Of a stretch of DNA of 64,000 nt, positions 15,655 to 24,600 are shown piece after piece. The notes below the pieces were generated by a model, which was not told the DNA's origin, did no database searches, and saw only the letters and a program-made list of their open reading frames with translations. The translations under genes were made by a program, and so were the position numbers. The first letter of the stretch is position 1; each line of letters starts with the position of its first letter. Location of the stretch: contig NZ_JQMJ01000004.1 in assembly GCF_000744655.1 (NCBI RefSeq), positions 992,001 through 1,056,000 of the forward strand. Reading direction: 5' to 3'. Source of the DNA: Streptacidiphilus rugosus AM-16. Lineage in GTDB: Bacteria; Actinomycetota; Actinomycetes; Streptomycetales; Streptomycetaceae.

Positions 15655-17702
15655 CGTGGCGTCATCCCGATGGACTTGAGCATGCCCAGATCCCGCCGCC
15701 GCTCCCGGGCGTTCAGGACCACGGTGTTGAACACGCCCAGCGCCGCGACCGTGCCCAGCAGCAGGCTGAGCACCGAGGCCGAGCCGACGGCCGTCATCGC
15801 ACCGGCGTTGACGGTCTCCTTGGCCGTGGGGTACAGGCCCCGGTCCGCCGCGCGCACTGCGGCCTGGTAGGCGTCGACGCTCGTGCCGCCGGTCAGCTTC
15901 ACCAGGTACTGGGTGCCCTCGACGCCGGGGTCGACCGCCGTCGCGGTGGCCCAGTCCGTGGAGACGTAGTCCGGATCACCGGAGAGCGTCTCGCCGACGA
16001 TCGTCACCGGTTCCGCACGGCGGGCGGTCCGCAGGGTGAACCGGTCGCCCACGGCAAGCTCGTGCAGGGTCAGGAAGCCGGGCGGGACCACGATCTCGCC
16101 GGGCCCGCGGAACCAGCGTCCGGAGACGACCAGCGTGCCCAGGTCCGCGGAGGTCCCCCGGTAGGCGACGAGGGTCAGGCCCTCGGCGACGCCGGGCAGG
16201 CGCACCGGCACGTAGGCGGAGGCGGTCACCTGGGCGGCGCCGGGCAGGGTCCCCAGCAGGGACTGGATCTGCGCGTCGGTGTGGGTGGGCGCGGTCATCC
16301 CGACGTCCGCGCGGCCCGCGTCGACCACGACCTGGTACGCGCCGCCGCCCTCCGCCGCCTTCCCGAACGCGGTGACCGTGGTGGCCAGCCCGGTGGAGAA
16401 GGTCACCGTCGTCACGCCCAGCACGACCGCGGCCAGCGTCAACAGGCTCCGTCCGGGTCGGGCGAAGGGCAGACCGAGCCCGAGGCTCACCGAGCGCGGC
16501 AGCGGGGAACCCGTCAGCCGCCGCTGGATCCGCAGCGCGCGCCCCCTGCGCTGGGCGCTGCCGGCGCTGATCGCCCGCGCCGCCGGCAGCGAACGCGCCC
16601 GCAGCGACGGCAGCAGGGCGGCGAGCAGCACCAGCACGGGCAGACCCGAGAGGGCGACCAGGTCCACCCACGGGCTCAGCCCGACGCTGTCGGCCAGGTC
16701 CGCGCCACTCATGCCGTTGAAGATCTGCCGGAGCAGCGGCTGTTCCGCGAGGTCGCCCAGCACCGTGCCCAGGACGCAGCCCGCGAGCGCCGGCACCGAC
16801 ACCATCACCAGGTAGACGGCCACCACCTGGTTCGGCGTGAACCCGATCGCCTTCAGCACGCCGATGTGCCGGAACCCGGAGACCACCGCGCCGCTGACCA
16901 CGTTCCCCACGATCAGCACGGCGACGAGCAACCCCAGCACCCCGAAGACCATGAGGAACGGCACGAAGGTGTTCGGACTGTGCTCGGCCCGCTGCTTCAG
17001 GTTCAGGTAGGACTGCGCGGCGGTGAGCGCCCCGGCGGGCACCGCCCCGGCGACGGTTCGGAGGTCCGTCCTCAGCGCGCTGTCGCCGGCCGCGTCGGCG
17101 AAGCGGTACAGCATCTGCGCCGAGGTCGGGTGGAGCAGCGCGATCCGGTCCGGCGCGACCCACGCGTCGGCGGTCCGGCTGACGCTGGAAGCCAGACCCA
17201 CGACGGTGAACGGGACCCCGGACAGCTCGATCCTGCGGCCGAGCGCGGCGCGCGTGCCCTCACCGCCGACGCCCGGCGGCGAGCTGAACACCACCTCGCC
17301 CGGTCCGGTGGCCCAGTGGCCCGCCCACAGGTTCACCCGGTCCACGGCGCCGCCGGGATCGGCCCGGCCGACGACCGTCACCGGTCCGACGTCGTGCACC
17401 ACCACCTGCCGGTCCAGATCGGCCACGGCCTGGGCGAACGGTCCGGCGGCGGCCGCGACGCCGGGCAGCCGGGACGTCGCCGCGAGCTGACCGGGCGTGA
17501 CCTTCGCCGCGTCGAAGGTCACGTCCAGCTGTGCGCCCTGCTGCCGGTCGAAGGCCCGGTCGAAGGGGGCGGAGGCGGCGTCCAGCAGTCCCAGCGCGAC
17601 CACGATCGTCATGGTCGAGACCAGGACCACCAGGCCGATGACGAAGGTCTGCAGCCTGCGCCGCCGCACCCCCGCGCGGGCCGCTCGCCACACGGCTCTC
17701 AT
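15408..17702 (-). CDS. FtsX-family ABC transporter permease (3' end looks frameshifted)
   Basis: A 764-residue macrolide-exporter/LolE-type permease with two FtsX repeats. A TM helix near residue 15 (TFVIGLVVLVSTMTIVVALG) is followed by a large extracytoplasmic domain, a TM block (FLMVFGVLGLLVAVLIVGN), a second extracytoplasmic domain and a C-terminal TM block ending GVALAALGALIPRGRRRG. ATG 17702 overlaps the ATPase stop (ATGA). Just before the stop at 15408-15410, the neighbouring frame reads AAARLTIAKVLHSE and stops at 15379-15381; this is the usual kind of FtsX tail. One missing base near 15,430 would explain it. Substrate unknown. Confidence 0.88.
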   Translation of the reverse strand: MRAVWRAARAGVRRRRLQTFVIGLVVLVSTMTIVVALGLLDAASAPFDRAFDRQQGAQLDVTFDAAKVTPGQLAATSRLPGVAAAAGPFAQAVADLDRQVVVHDVGPVTVVGRADPGGAVDRVNLWAGHWATGPGEVVFSSPPGVGGEGTRAALGRRIELSGVPFTVVGLASSVSRTADAWVAPDRIALLHPTSAQMLYRFADAAGDSALRTDLRTVAGAVPAGALTAAQSYLNLKQRAEHSPNTFVPFLMVFGVLGLLVAVLIVGNVVSGAVVSGFRHIGVLKAIGFTPNQVVAVYLVMVSVPALAGCVLGTVLGDLAEQPLLRQIFNGMSGADLADSVGLSPWVDLVALSGLPVLVLLAALLPSLRARSLPAARAISAGSAQRRGRALRIQRRLTGSPLPRSVSLGLGLPFARPGRSLLTLAAVVLGVTTVTFSTGLATTVTAFGKAAEGGGAYQVVVDAGRADVGMTAPTHTDAQIQSLLGTLPGAAQVTASAYVPVRLPGVAEGLTLVAYRGTSADLGTLVVSGRWFRGPGEIVVPPGFLTLHELAVGDRFTLRTARRAEPVTIVGETLSGDPDYVSTDWATATAVDPGVEGTQYLVKLTGGTSVDAYQAAVRAADRGLYPTAKETVNAGAMTAVGSASVLSLLLGTVAALGVFNTVVLNARERRRDLGMLKSIGMTPRQVTAMMVTSMSALGLAGGAVGVPLGILAERLILPVTGRAGGIDFPASMREVWHPGNVTLLVLSGVALAALGALIPRGRRRG

Positions 17703-18433
17703 CCCGCACGCTCCAGGCTGCGCTCGCCGACCACGCGTCCGTCGGCCAGGTCCACGACCCGGTTGGCGCACCTGGTCGCCAGCCGCGCATCGTGCGTGAC
17801 CATCAGCAGGGTCTGCCCGATCTGGTTCAGGTCCAGCAGCAGGTCCATCACCTGCTCGCCGGAGTGGCTGTCCAGCGCCCCGGTCGGCTCGTCCGCCAGC
17901 AGCAGCGCCGGACGGTTCATCAGCGCCCGGGCGACCGCGACCCGCTGCCGCTCCCCGCCGCTGAGGACGGCGGGGTAGGCGTTGCGCCGGTCGGCGATGC
18001 CGAGCTCGTCCAGCAGCTCATGGGCGCGGCGGCGTGCCTGCCGCGCAGGGGCGCCGGTGAGCTGGGCGGCGAGGGCGACGTTGTCGAGGGCGGAGAGGTC
18101 GTCGAGCAGGTTGAAGAACTGGAAGACCATCCCGATCCTGTGCCGGCGGAACAGCGCCAGGTCGGTCTCGCTCAGTGCGGCGAGGTCCTCGCCGTGCACG
18201 GTGACCCGGCCGGACGTGGGCCGGTCCAGTCCGGCCACCAGGTTGAGCAGCGTCGACTTGCCGCAGCCCGAGGGGCCCATCACCGCGACCGCCTCGCCGG
18301 CGCGGATCTCCAGGGAGACCCCGCTCAGGGCTTCGTGGTCGCCGTACTCCTTGCGCACGTCCTCCAGTCGCACGACCGGCTGCGCCTCGCTTCCCCCACC
18401 CGTTCCGGGCTCGTTCCGTGATCCACGCGTCAT
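17699..18433 (-). CDS. LolD/MacB-type ABC transporter ATP-binding protein
   Basis: A 244-residue ATPase partnering the FtsX-type permease. Walker A GPSGCGKSTL is near residue 53, the signature is VLSGGERQRVAVARAL, Walker B LLLADEPTGALD, and the switch His lies in MVTHD. The Q-loop region FQFFNLLDDLSALDNV is typical of the MacB/LolD subfamily, which works as a mechanotransmitter pair with one long permease. Start at ATG 18433 leaves a 20-residue disordered N-terminus. The two genes form an operon facing the LuxR-globin unit. Confidence 0.93.
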   Translation of the reverse strand: MTRGSRNEPGTGGGSEAQPVVRLEDVRKEYGDHEALSGVSLEIRAGEAVAVMGPSGCGKSTLLNLVAGLDRPTSGRVTVHGEDLAALSETDLALFRRHRIGMVFQFFNLLDDLSALDNVALAAQLTGAPARQARRRAHELLDELGIADRRNAYPAVLSGGERQRVAVARALMNRPALLLADEPTGALDSHSGEQVMDLLLDLNQIGQTLLMVTHDARLATRCANRVVDLADGRVVGERSLERAG

Positions 18434-18745
18434 GTCGGGAAACCTACGATCCGCCGGGCGCCGCGGGCATCCGACCGGGGATGCAATCGGGGGCGCCGGT
18501 CATCCCGTGGAGGTACGGCGCCGGTCTCCGGCCCGCTCGGGCGAACGGCGCCGGGGGCGTCCGCCCGGGGCCGGACGATCATCTATGCTTCATGGGTTCG
18601 CGGGGCGGAGGCTCCTCGCGGTGTGCGCCGGCAGCGGAGCGCCGGTCCGGTCCTGGGGATCTTCGGGGGACCTCCGACATGCGTCGCGCCGGCATGCGGC
18701 CGGTCCATCCGCCCATGGACGGAAGACCCCAGGGAGAAGTGAGGT
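18434..18745. other. Divergent intergenic region
   Basis: About 310 bp between the ABC ATPase gene and the deoxynucleoside kinase gene. A -10-like TATGCT lies around 18,584-18,589 in an AT-richer patch (GATCATCTATGCTTCATG). No other structure was found. Confidence 0.45.
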
Positions 18746-19408
18746 ATGTCGGTGATCTGCGTCGGAGGCATGATCGGGATCGGCAAGACGAGCGTCGCGG
18801 AGATCCTGGCCAAGGCGCTCGGCAGTGAGGTCTTCTACGAGAGCGTGGAGGACAACCCGATTCTTCCGCTCTTCTACACGGCGAGCCCGGAGGAGATCCA
18901 GGCCAACCGCTACCCCTTCCTGCTCCAGCTCTACTTCCTGCAGACGCGGTTCGCCTCGATCAAGGAGGCCTACCGGCAGGGCGACAACGTCCTGGACAGG
19001 TCCATCTACGAGGACTGGTACTTCGCCAAGGTCAACCACGACCTGGGCCGGATCAGCTCCCTCGAGATGGGCGTGTACGAGGGCCTGCTCAACGAGATGA
19101 TGCGGGAGATCGACGGCCTGCCGTACCGCAAGGCGCCCGATCTGATGGTCTACCTGAAGGCGGACTTCGAGACGGTGCTGCACCGGATCGGGCTGCGCGG
19201 CCGCGACTTCGAGCAGGACGAGGGTCTGGTGGAGTACTACCGGACGCTCTGGTCCGGCTACGACGACTGGGTGCACAAGCACTACTCGGCCAGCGAGGTC
19301 CTCGTCGTCGACATGAACTGCACCGACGTGGTGAACAAGCCCGAGGACGCGGAGCGCGTGGCGCAGCAGGTGAAGGACGCCCTGGCGCAGGCCAGGCTCC
19401 GCGCCTGA
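18746..19408 (+). CDS. Deoxynucleoside kinase family protein
   Basis: A 220-residue kinase of the dNK family, which phosphorylates deoxynucleosides in the salvage pathway. The P-loop is GGMIGIGKTS (residues 7-16). 'FYESVEDNPILPLFY', LDRSIYEDWYFAK (the DRS substrate/Mg motif) and a lid region with RIGLRGRDFEQ follow. Start at ATG 18746 with an AG-rich GGGAGAAGTGAGG upstream. The protein is complete and lacks a targeting signal. A strong hairpin follows the gene. Which nucleoside it prefers cannot be told. Confidence 0.92.
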   Translation: MSVICVGGMIGIGKTSVAEILAKALGSEVFYESVEDNPILPLFYTASPEEIQANRYPFLLQLYFLQTRFASIKEAYRQGDNVLDRSIYEDWYFAKVNHDLGRISSLEMGVYEGLLNEMMREIDGLPYRKAPDLMVYLKADFETVLHRIGLRGRDFEQDEGLVEYYRTLWSGYDDWVHKHYSASEVLVVDMNCTDVVNKPEDAERVAQQVKDALAQARLRA

Positions 19409-19418
19409 GCCCCGCCTC

Positions 19419-19455
19419 CGTCCCGGCCTGAGCCGCGGCGGCTCAGGCCGGGACG
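19419..19455. terminator. Perfect 16-bp bidirectional hairpin between convergent genes
   Basis: CGTCCCGGCCTGAGCC (19419-19434) pairs perfectly with 19440-19455 around GCGGC. It lies after the kinase stop, and its right arm contains the stop codon and last codons of the convergent cbiZ gene, so the cbiZ 3' end doubles as the terminator. Confidence 0.85.
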
Positions 19456-20219
19456 GGACCGGCGAGCCGCAGGTCGGACACCGGACAGCGCGCCCCGGTC
19501 CGCTCGTGCGGGATGACCGGGCCGCCCGAGCGGCGGGCGCGGTCGCGCAGCGCGCCCTCGTGCACGGCCTGGTGGACGGCGCGGGCCAGGCGCGCGCCCC
19601 AGGTGGAGCGCGGTCCGCCGAACGGGTCCGCGACCTCGCCCGCCCTCGGCGTGCGGACCGCGACGCAGACCGCGTCCGAGGGGGTGCCCGAGCAGTCGTA
19701 GCCGGCGTCCAGCAGCGCCTGCACCTTCGCCTCGGTGGCGGTGGCGAGCAGGTTGACCAGTCCGGCGTCGGCGACCGGGGCGGGGACCACGGCCAGGATG
19801 TTGATCGTCCCCGGCCGGAATCCGGTGGCCCCGTCGGCGCGGGCCGGATCGGCGGCCCAGGTGGGAACGCCGATGCCGGTGGTGACCACGGCGTGCACGC
19901 CGCCGTCGGCGGCCCGGGTGCCGTCGTCCACCTCCGCGGCCGTCATCAGCCCGACGCCGGGGCCGTGCAGGCCCTGCGCGGCGGCCAGTTCGGCCAGGTG
20001 CCGGTCCGGGTCCATCCGGCTGTACCCGGCGCGGACCTGGGCGTTGAGCACCCAGTGGCGCTCGCCGATGCCGCCGCCGAGCACCGCGCTGCTGACCATG
20101 CGCCAGCCGGGCCCGGCCCGCCACACCAGCAGGTGCCGGCACGCGCCGTCCTCCCGCCGTGCGGCGCGGGCGACGACCGGGGGCCATGCGTCGTCGATCG
20201 GCGGGTTCGCGATGATCAC
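19443..20219 (-). CDS. cbiZ: Adenosylcobinamide amidohydrolase (CbiZ)
   Basis: A 258-residue CbiZ-family enzyme, which cleaves the aminopropanol side chain from adenosylcobinamide so that salvaged corrinoids can re-enter B12 synthesis as cobyric acid. Family blocks: GIGERHWVLNAQVRAGYSRM (residues ~50-69), 'GLMTAAEVDD', 'TINILAVVPAP' and GYDCSGTPSDAVCVAV. Start is GTG 20219; the ribosome site is weak. The upstream gene on the same strand encodes a corrinoid/metal-binding protein 70 bp away, which fits a cobinamide salvage unit. The last codons lie in a hairpin terminator. Confidence 0.88.
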   Translation of the reverse strand: MIIANPPIDDAWPPVVARAARREDGACRHLLVWRAGPGWRMVSSAVLGGGIGERHWVLNAQVRAGYSRMDPDRHLAELAAAQGLHGPGVGLMTAAEVDDGTRAADGGVHAVVTTGIGVPTWAADPARADGATGFRPGTINILAVVPAPVADAGLVNLLATATEAKVQALLDAGYDCSGTPSDAVCVAVRTPRAGEVADPFGGPRSTWGARLARAVHQAVHEGALRDRARRSGGPVIPHERTGARCPVSDLRLAGPVPA

Positions 20220-20289
20220 TCCAGGGCGTCGGCGGGCCGCGGTCTCGGGTGACGCTATCGCAGCAGGTCGCAGGCGGGACGGGCCGGGG

Positions 20290-21096
20290 TCAGCCGCGGC
20301 CGGTGACCGGGGCGGCCAGCTGCGCCGCCAGGATCGCGGGGGCCTCGGCCAACGAGGGCCCGTACCAGGTCAGATGCCGACCGCTGACCAGTGCGGCGGG
20401 CAGGCCGGGGAACGCCTCGGGTCCGTCCTCGGCGGTGAAGCGGTAGGGCTCGTCGGGCAGCACCACCAGGTCCGCGCCCCGGCCGCGCAGTTCCTCGACC
20501 GGGATCGCGGGATAGCGTTCGGCGTGCTCGGCGTAGAGCTGCCGGACGCCGAGGCGCCGCAGCACGTCCCCGGCGAAGGTGTCGCGGCCCAGCACCATCC
20601 AGGGCCGCCGCCAGATCGGCACCACCGCGCGGGCCCAGGGCGAATCCGGGTCGCCCGGCACCGCGTCCCAGGCGGCGCGCGCCCGGTCGAGCCAGGCGGG
20701 AGGGGCGAGTCCGCAGGCGTCCGTCAGCAGCCGCTCCAGACTGGCGAACGCCTGCTCCAGGGTACGCACTTCGGTCACCCAGACCGGGATGCCGACCGCG
20801 CGCAGGCCGTCCAGGTCGACCTGGCGGTTCTCCTCCTCGTTGGCGATGACGAGGTCGGGGGCCAGCGCGGCGATCCGGTCGTGGTCGGGGTTCTTCGTGC
20901 CCCCGATCCGGGCGACGTCGAGATCGCCCGGGTGGGTGCACCAGTCGGTCGCGCCCACCAGCAGCCGCGGGGCGGTGGCGGCGACGGCCTCGGTGAGCGA
21001 GGGAACCAAGGACACCACCCGCTCGACCCGGCTCGGGTCCAACCGCAGCTCCGTGCCCTGATCGTCGCTGACGGTGCGTTCCGTGCCTGTGGCCAT
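20290..21096 (-). CDS. Helical-backbone metal/corrinoid receptor (BtuF-like) without a signal peptide
   Basis: A 268-residue protein with the cluster-A substrate-binding fold used by BtuF and siderophore-binding proteins. Seen: 'RVVSLVPSLTEAVAATAP', 'GATDWCTHPGDLDVARIGGTKNPD', a long helix with EEENRQVDLDGLRAVGI, and a C-lobe with RRPWMVLGRDTFAGDVLRRLG. ATG 21096 gives MATGTERTVSDDQG, with no signal peptide or lipobox, so the protein should stay in the cytosol, unlike transport BtuF. Next to cbiZ, it may bind or hand over corrinoids; that role is inference. Confidence 0.82.
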   Translation of the reverse strand: MATGTERTVSDDQGTELRLDPSRVERVVSLVPSLTEAVAATAPRLLVGATDWCTHPGDLDVARIGGTKNPDHDRIAALAPDLVIANEEENRQVDLDGLRAVGIPVWVTEVRTLEQAFASLERLLTDACGLAPPAWLDRARAAWDAVPGDPDSPWARAVVPIWRRPWMVLGRDTFAGDVLRRLGVRQLYAEHAERYPAIPVEELRGRGADLVVLPDEPYRFTAEDGPEAFPGLPAALVSGRHLTWYGPSLAEAPAILAAQLAAPVTGRG

Positions 21097-21133
21097 ACCG
21101 CCACGCTACCCGGACCACCCGGGCCGAGGGTCC

Positions 21134-21223
21134 GAGTCCTCCACACGGGAGTCCTCCGCGCGAGGGCCCTCCATGCGGGAACCGTTCGCGTCGGAGGCCT
21201 CCGTCCGGGAACCCTCCGTGCGG
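21134..21223. repeat. Six imperfect 15-bp tandem repeats
   Basis: Six units in a row follow a G(A/G)(G/A)NCCTCC(N)xGCGG-like consensus: 21134-21148, 21149-21163, 21164-21178, 21179-21193, 21194-21208 and 21209-21223 (GAGTCCTCCACACGG is the first). The unit is five codons, and one frame on each strand reads as a degenerate pentapeptide repeat (about S-x-R-E-P on the plus strand), but neither frame has a supported start or context. It lies just upstream of the metal-receptor gene start. Confidence 0.7.
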
Positions 21224-21309
21224 GGGCTCGGCTCTGCCCCGCCCGGGTCCGAGACCGTTTGTGACGCAGGTCTCGACAAGATCATCCCGCTCGTGCAAGA
21301 TTCAGCACA

Positions 21310-21346
21310 CCTCGCTCGGGCGGAACCCCCCGTCGCCCGAGCGAGG
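21310..21346. terminator. Perfect 13-bp hairpin
   Basis: CCTCGCTCGGGCG (21310-21322) pairs with CGCCCGAGCGAGG (21334-21346) around an 11-base loop. It lies downstream of the Pls-type synthetase gene and upstream of the metal-receptor gene, both on the minus strand, so it can end synthetase transcription. Confidence 0.7.
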
Positions 21347-21383
21347 GACGGCGTCGTGTCCCCGGCGGTCGCGTCAGCGCGCC

Positions 21384-21575
21384 TCAGGACAGGCCGTAGC
21401 CGTCCTGGGGATCGGTCTCCGGGACCCACCGGTCCGCGCGGCCCGGATCGAAGCAGTAGCGCGGCGCGCCGACGGTGCCCATGGTGTGGAACGCCCGCCC
21501 GTGGTCGTCGACGAGAACGGTGCCCTGGGCGCTCCCCTGACTCCACAGCCGGCGCAGCGTAGCGGCGCGCCCACC
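21384..21575 (-). CDS. Possible small protein lacking a standard start
   Basis: After a stop at 21576-21578, a minus-strand frame runs 63 codons to TGA at 21384-21386. Its C-terminal 40 residues look coding (GTVLVDDHGRAFHTMGTVGA, then an RYCFDPGRADRWVPETD stretch), but the only ATG in frame would leave 33 residues, and no ATG or GTG exists further up; CTG codons do. It may be a remnant, a CTG-started peptide or chance. Confidence 0.25.
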   Translation of the reverse strand, partial: GGRAATLRRLWSQGSAQGTVLVDDHGRAFHTMGTVGAPRYCFDPGRADRWVPETDPQDGYGLS

Positions 21576-21681
21576 TCACGATCGACCGCATTTCGCGTTC
21601 CTCGGACCGCATGCGGCGGGGGCCGCCGGGAAGTGGCGACCCCCGTGTTCGGGGACTCCGGCCGCGGACGGCCGGCGGTGG

Positions 21682-24600
21682 TCAACGCTCCGCTGCGCCG
21701 GCGGTCTGCCAGGGGGCGACCGGGTTGCCGAACCAGCAGCCGTGGTCCGGCACCGACTCGCCGCGCATGACCAGGGACGAGGGGCCGACCACCGTCCCGT
21801 CGCCCAGGCGGGAGCCCGGCAGGGTGATGGCGTGCGGGCCCACGGTGGCGCCGGCGCCGATGGTCACGCCGTCCATGCGCATCAGGCGGTCGTGGAACAG
21901 GTGCGTCTGGACGACCACGCTGCGGTTGACCGACGCGCCGTCGCCGATGCGGACCAGGTCGGTCTCGGGGAGCCAGTGCGTCTCGCACCACACCCCGCGG
22001 CCGATGCGGGCGCCGAGGCTGCGCAGCCAGAGGGCCAGGAAGGGGGTCCCGATCAGGGACCCGCCGAGCCAGGGCATCGCCAGGACCTCGACGAACACGT
22101 CGAACAGCTCGTTGCGCCACACGAAGGAGCTCCACAGCGGCTGCTGTCCCGCGCGGAACCTTCCGACCAGCAGCCACTTGGCCGCCGTGGTGAGCAGGCA
22201 GGCGGCCGTCCCGCAGGCGAGCAGCACGGCTCCCGCCGCGAGGACGGAGACCGTCAGCCCGTAGACGTCGAGGAGCTTCTGGAGCACCAGCACCGCGGCG
22301 TCGGCGAGCAGGGCGGTCAGCAGCACCGGGAGCAGGCGGCACAGCTCCACCGCCGCCCGCGCCCACACCAGCCGTCGCGCCGGCTCGTAGGTGCGCGCCG
22401 CGTCCGCCCGCTCGGGGCTGCGCTGCATCGGGAAGCCGGGCCGGCCGAGCCACGAGCCTCGCGCCGCCGCCTGCTCGGGTGCGTCGGACAGCACGCCCAC
22501 CAGCGCGTCGTCGGCCAGACCGCGGCCCGGTCCCACGATGGCCGAGTTGCCGACGAAGGAGCGCCTGCCCACGGTGGCGGTGCCCAGCCGCAGCCAGCCG
22601 CCGCGCGTCTCGAAGGGTGCCAGCAGCGTGTCGTCGGCGAGGAAGGCCTGGTCGCCGACGTGCATGAGTCCTGGCAGTCCCAGCACGGTCGAGGCCTCGA
22701 CCCGGCTGCCGATCCTGGCGCCGAGCAGGCGCAGCCAAGCGGGCGTCAGCAGGCTCGCGTAGAGCGGGAAGAGGGTGCGCCGGGCGCTGTCGGTGAGCCG
22801 GTGCACCAGCCAGGCGCACCACGCCACGCCGCCGTGCGCGGGGTGGGTGCCGGGGACGAGGGGGCGCGAGAGCAGACGGATCGCGGCGGCGAGGAGCAGC
22901 GCGTAGAGCAGGGCGGTGGCCGGGACCAGCGGCAGGCACAGCTCCACGACGGTGACGCCGACCCGCCCGAGGGCGGTCGCGTGCCGGACCGCGAGCCAGA
23001 GGATGCAGAGCGCGGGCGTCGCCGCGAGCAGCGGCAGCAGCTGGCCCAGCGGCAGGGCCAGCGCGTAGGCCGCGCTCCACGCCCTGGAGCGGCGGTGCAG
23101 CGGGGCGGGCCAGGGGGCCGTCACCGGCGAGCGGTCGGGCCGTGCCGGGGAGCCGTGCCAGCGACCGCGGGCGGGCACCACGCCGTTCACGCAGCTGCCC
23201 GGTGCGATGTCCGCGCCGTCGCCGATGTCGGCGCCCGGCATCAGCATGCTGCGGGCGCCGACCCGCGCCCCGGCCCCGACGCGGATCGTGCCCAGATGCA
23301 GCAGGTCCCCGTCGAGCCACCAGCCGGCCAGGTCGGCCTCCGGTTCCACGGAGCACCCGTCGCCGAAGGTCGCCAGGCCGGTGACCGGCGGCAGGGTGTG
23401 CAGGTCGACGTGCGAGCCGACCCGGCAGCCCAGCATGCGGGCGTAGCGGGAGGCCATCGGGGTGCCGATCACGGAGGCGATGTTGAAGCTCGCCGCCACG
23501 CGTTCGGCCGTCCACAGCCGCAGGTGCGCCGAGCCGCCGCGCGGGTGGCTGCCCGGCCGCAGCCTGGCGGTCAGCGCTCGTGCGCCGAGCACGCCGATCG
23601 CGGCCCGCCCCGGTGCGCTGGACAGCAGCAGCCACCCGGCCCCGATCAGCCACCAGGAGGTGTGCACCGTCCACGGGAGCGGGCCCAGCAGGTTGTCCAG
23701 GGCGGCGAGCAGGAGCACCCAGTGCAGACCGCCGACGACGGACAGCACCATCAGCACCAGGGCCTGGTAGACGGCGACCAGGCGCGGCGTGGGGCGGACC
23801 TCCCTTCGGCCTCCGGTCGGGGCGCACACCTCGTCCAGGCGCTCGGCGAACCTGGCGAGCGTCGGCTCCCGGTAGAGGTCGGCGACGCCGATGCCCGGGT
23901 AGCGGTCGCGCAGCGCGGAGACGAGCCGGGCGGCGCTCAGGCTGCTGCCTCCTACGGCGAAGAAGTTACTGTCTCCGTCGACGGGCACGCCGAGCAGTTG
24001 TTGCCACTCCCCCGCCAGCCACCGTGCCGTGCCGGTCAGGGCGGAGGCCGCGTCCGGCGGGGCGTCGGCGGTGGGCAGCGGCCAGGGCAGTGCGGCGCGG
24101 TCGACCTTCCCCGAGGTCCGGGTGGGCAGTTCGGGCAGCACGGCGAGCACCGGCGCCAGGGCGGCAGGCAGCACCTCCAGCAGACGGCGCCGGAGGTCGG
24201 CTCGGTCGAAGGTCGCCCCGGGGTCGTCCAGGACCAGGTAGCCGACGAGGATCTGACCGCTCGTCCCGGTCCGCTTCACCGCGGCGGCCGCGGCCCTGAC
24301 CCCGGGCAGCGTCAGCAGGGCGGCCTCGACCTCGCCGAGCTCGATCCGGCGTCCGCCGAGCTTGACCTGGTCGTCGGCGCGCCCGACGAAGACCAGCCCT
24401 TCGGGATCGGCGCGGACCAGATCCCCGCTGCGGTAGACCCGTTGACCCGGCAGTGCCTCGTGAGGGCGGAACTTGGCGGCGTCCTTCTGCGCGTCGAGGT
24501 AGCGCGCGGTGCCGACGCCTGCGATCAGCAGCTCGCCCGTGCCGCCCCAGGGGACCTCCCTGCCCTCCGGGTCGACGACCGCCAGCTCCCAGCCGGCCAG

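Larger units (their letters stand above)
21224..21681. other. Rest of the intergenic region before the synthetase stop
   Basis: This stretch holds a perfect hairpin (listed separately) and a doubtful small minus-strand frame at 21384-21575. With the repeats it makes up the 585 bp between the metal-receptor gene and the end of the Pls-type gene. Nothing else is recognised. Confidence 0.5.
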
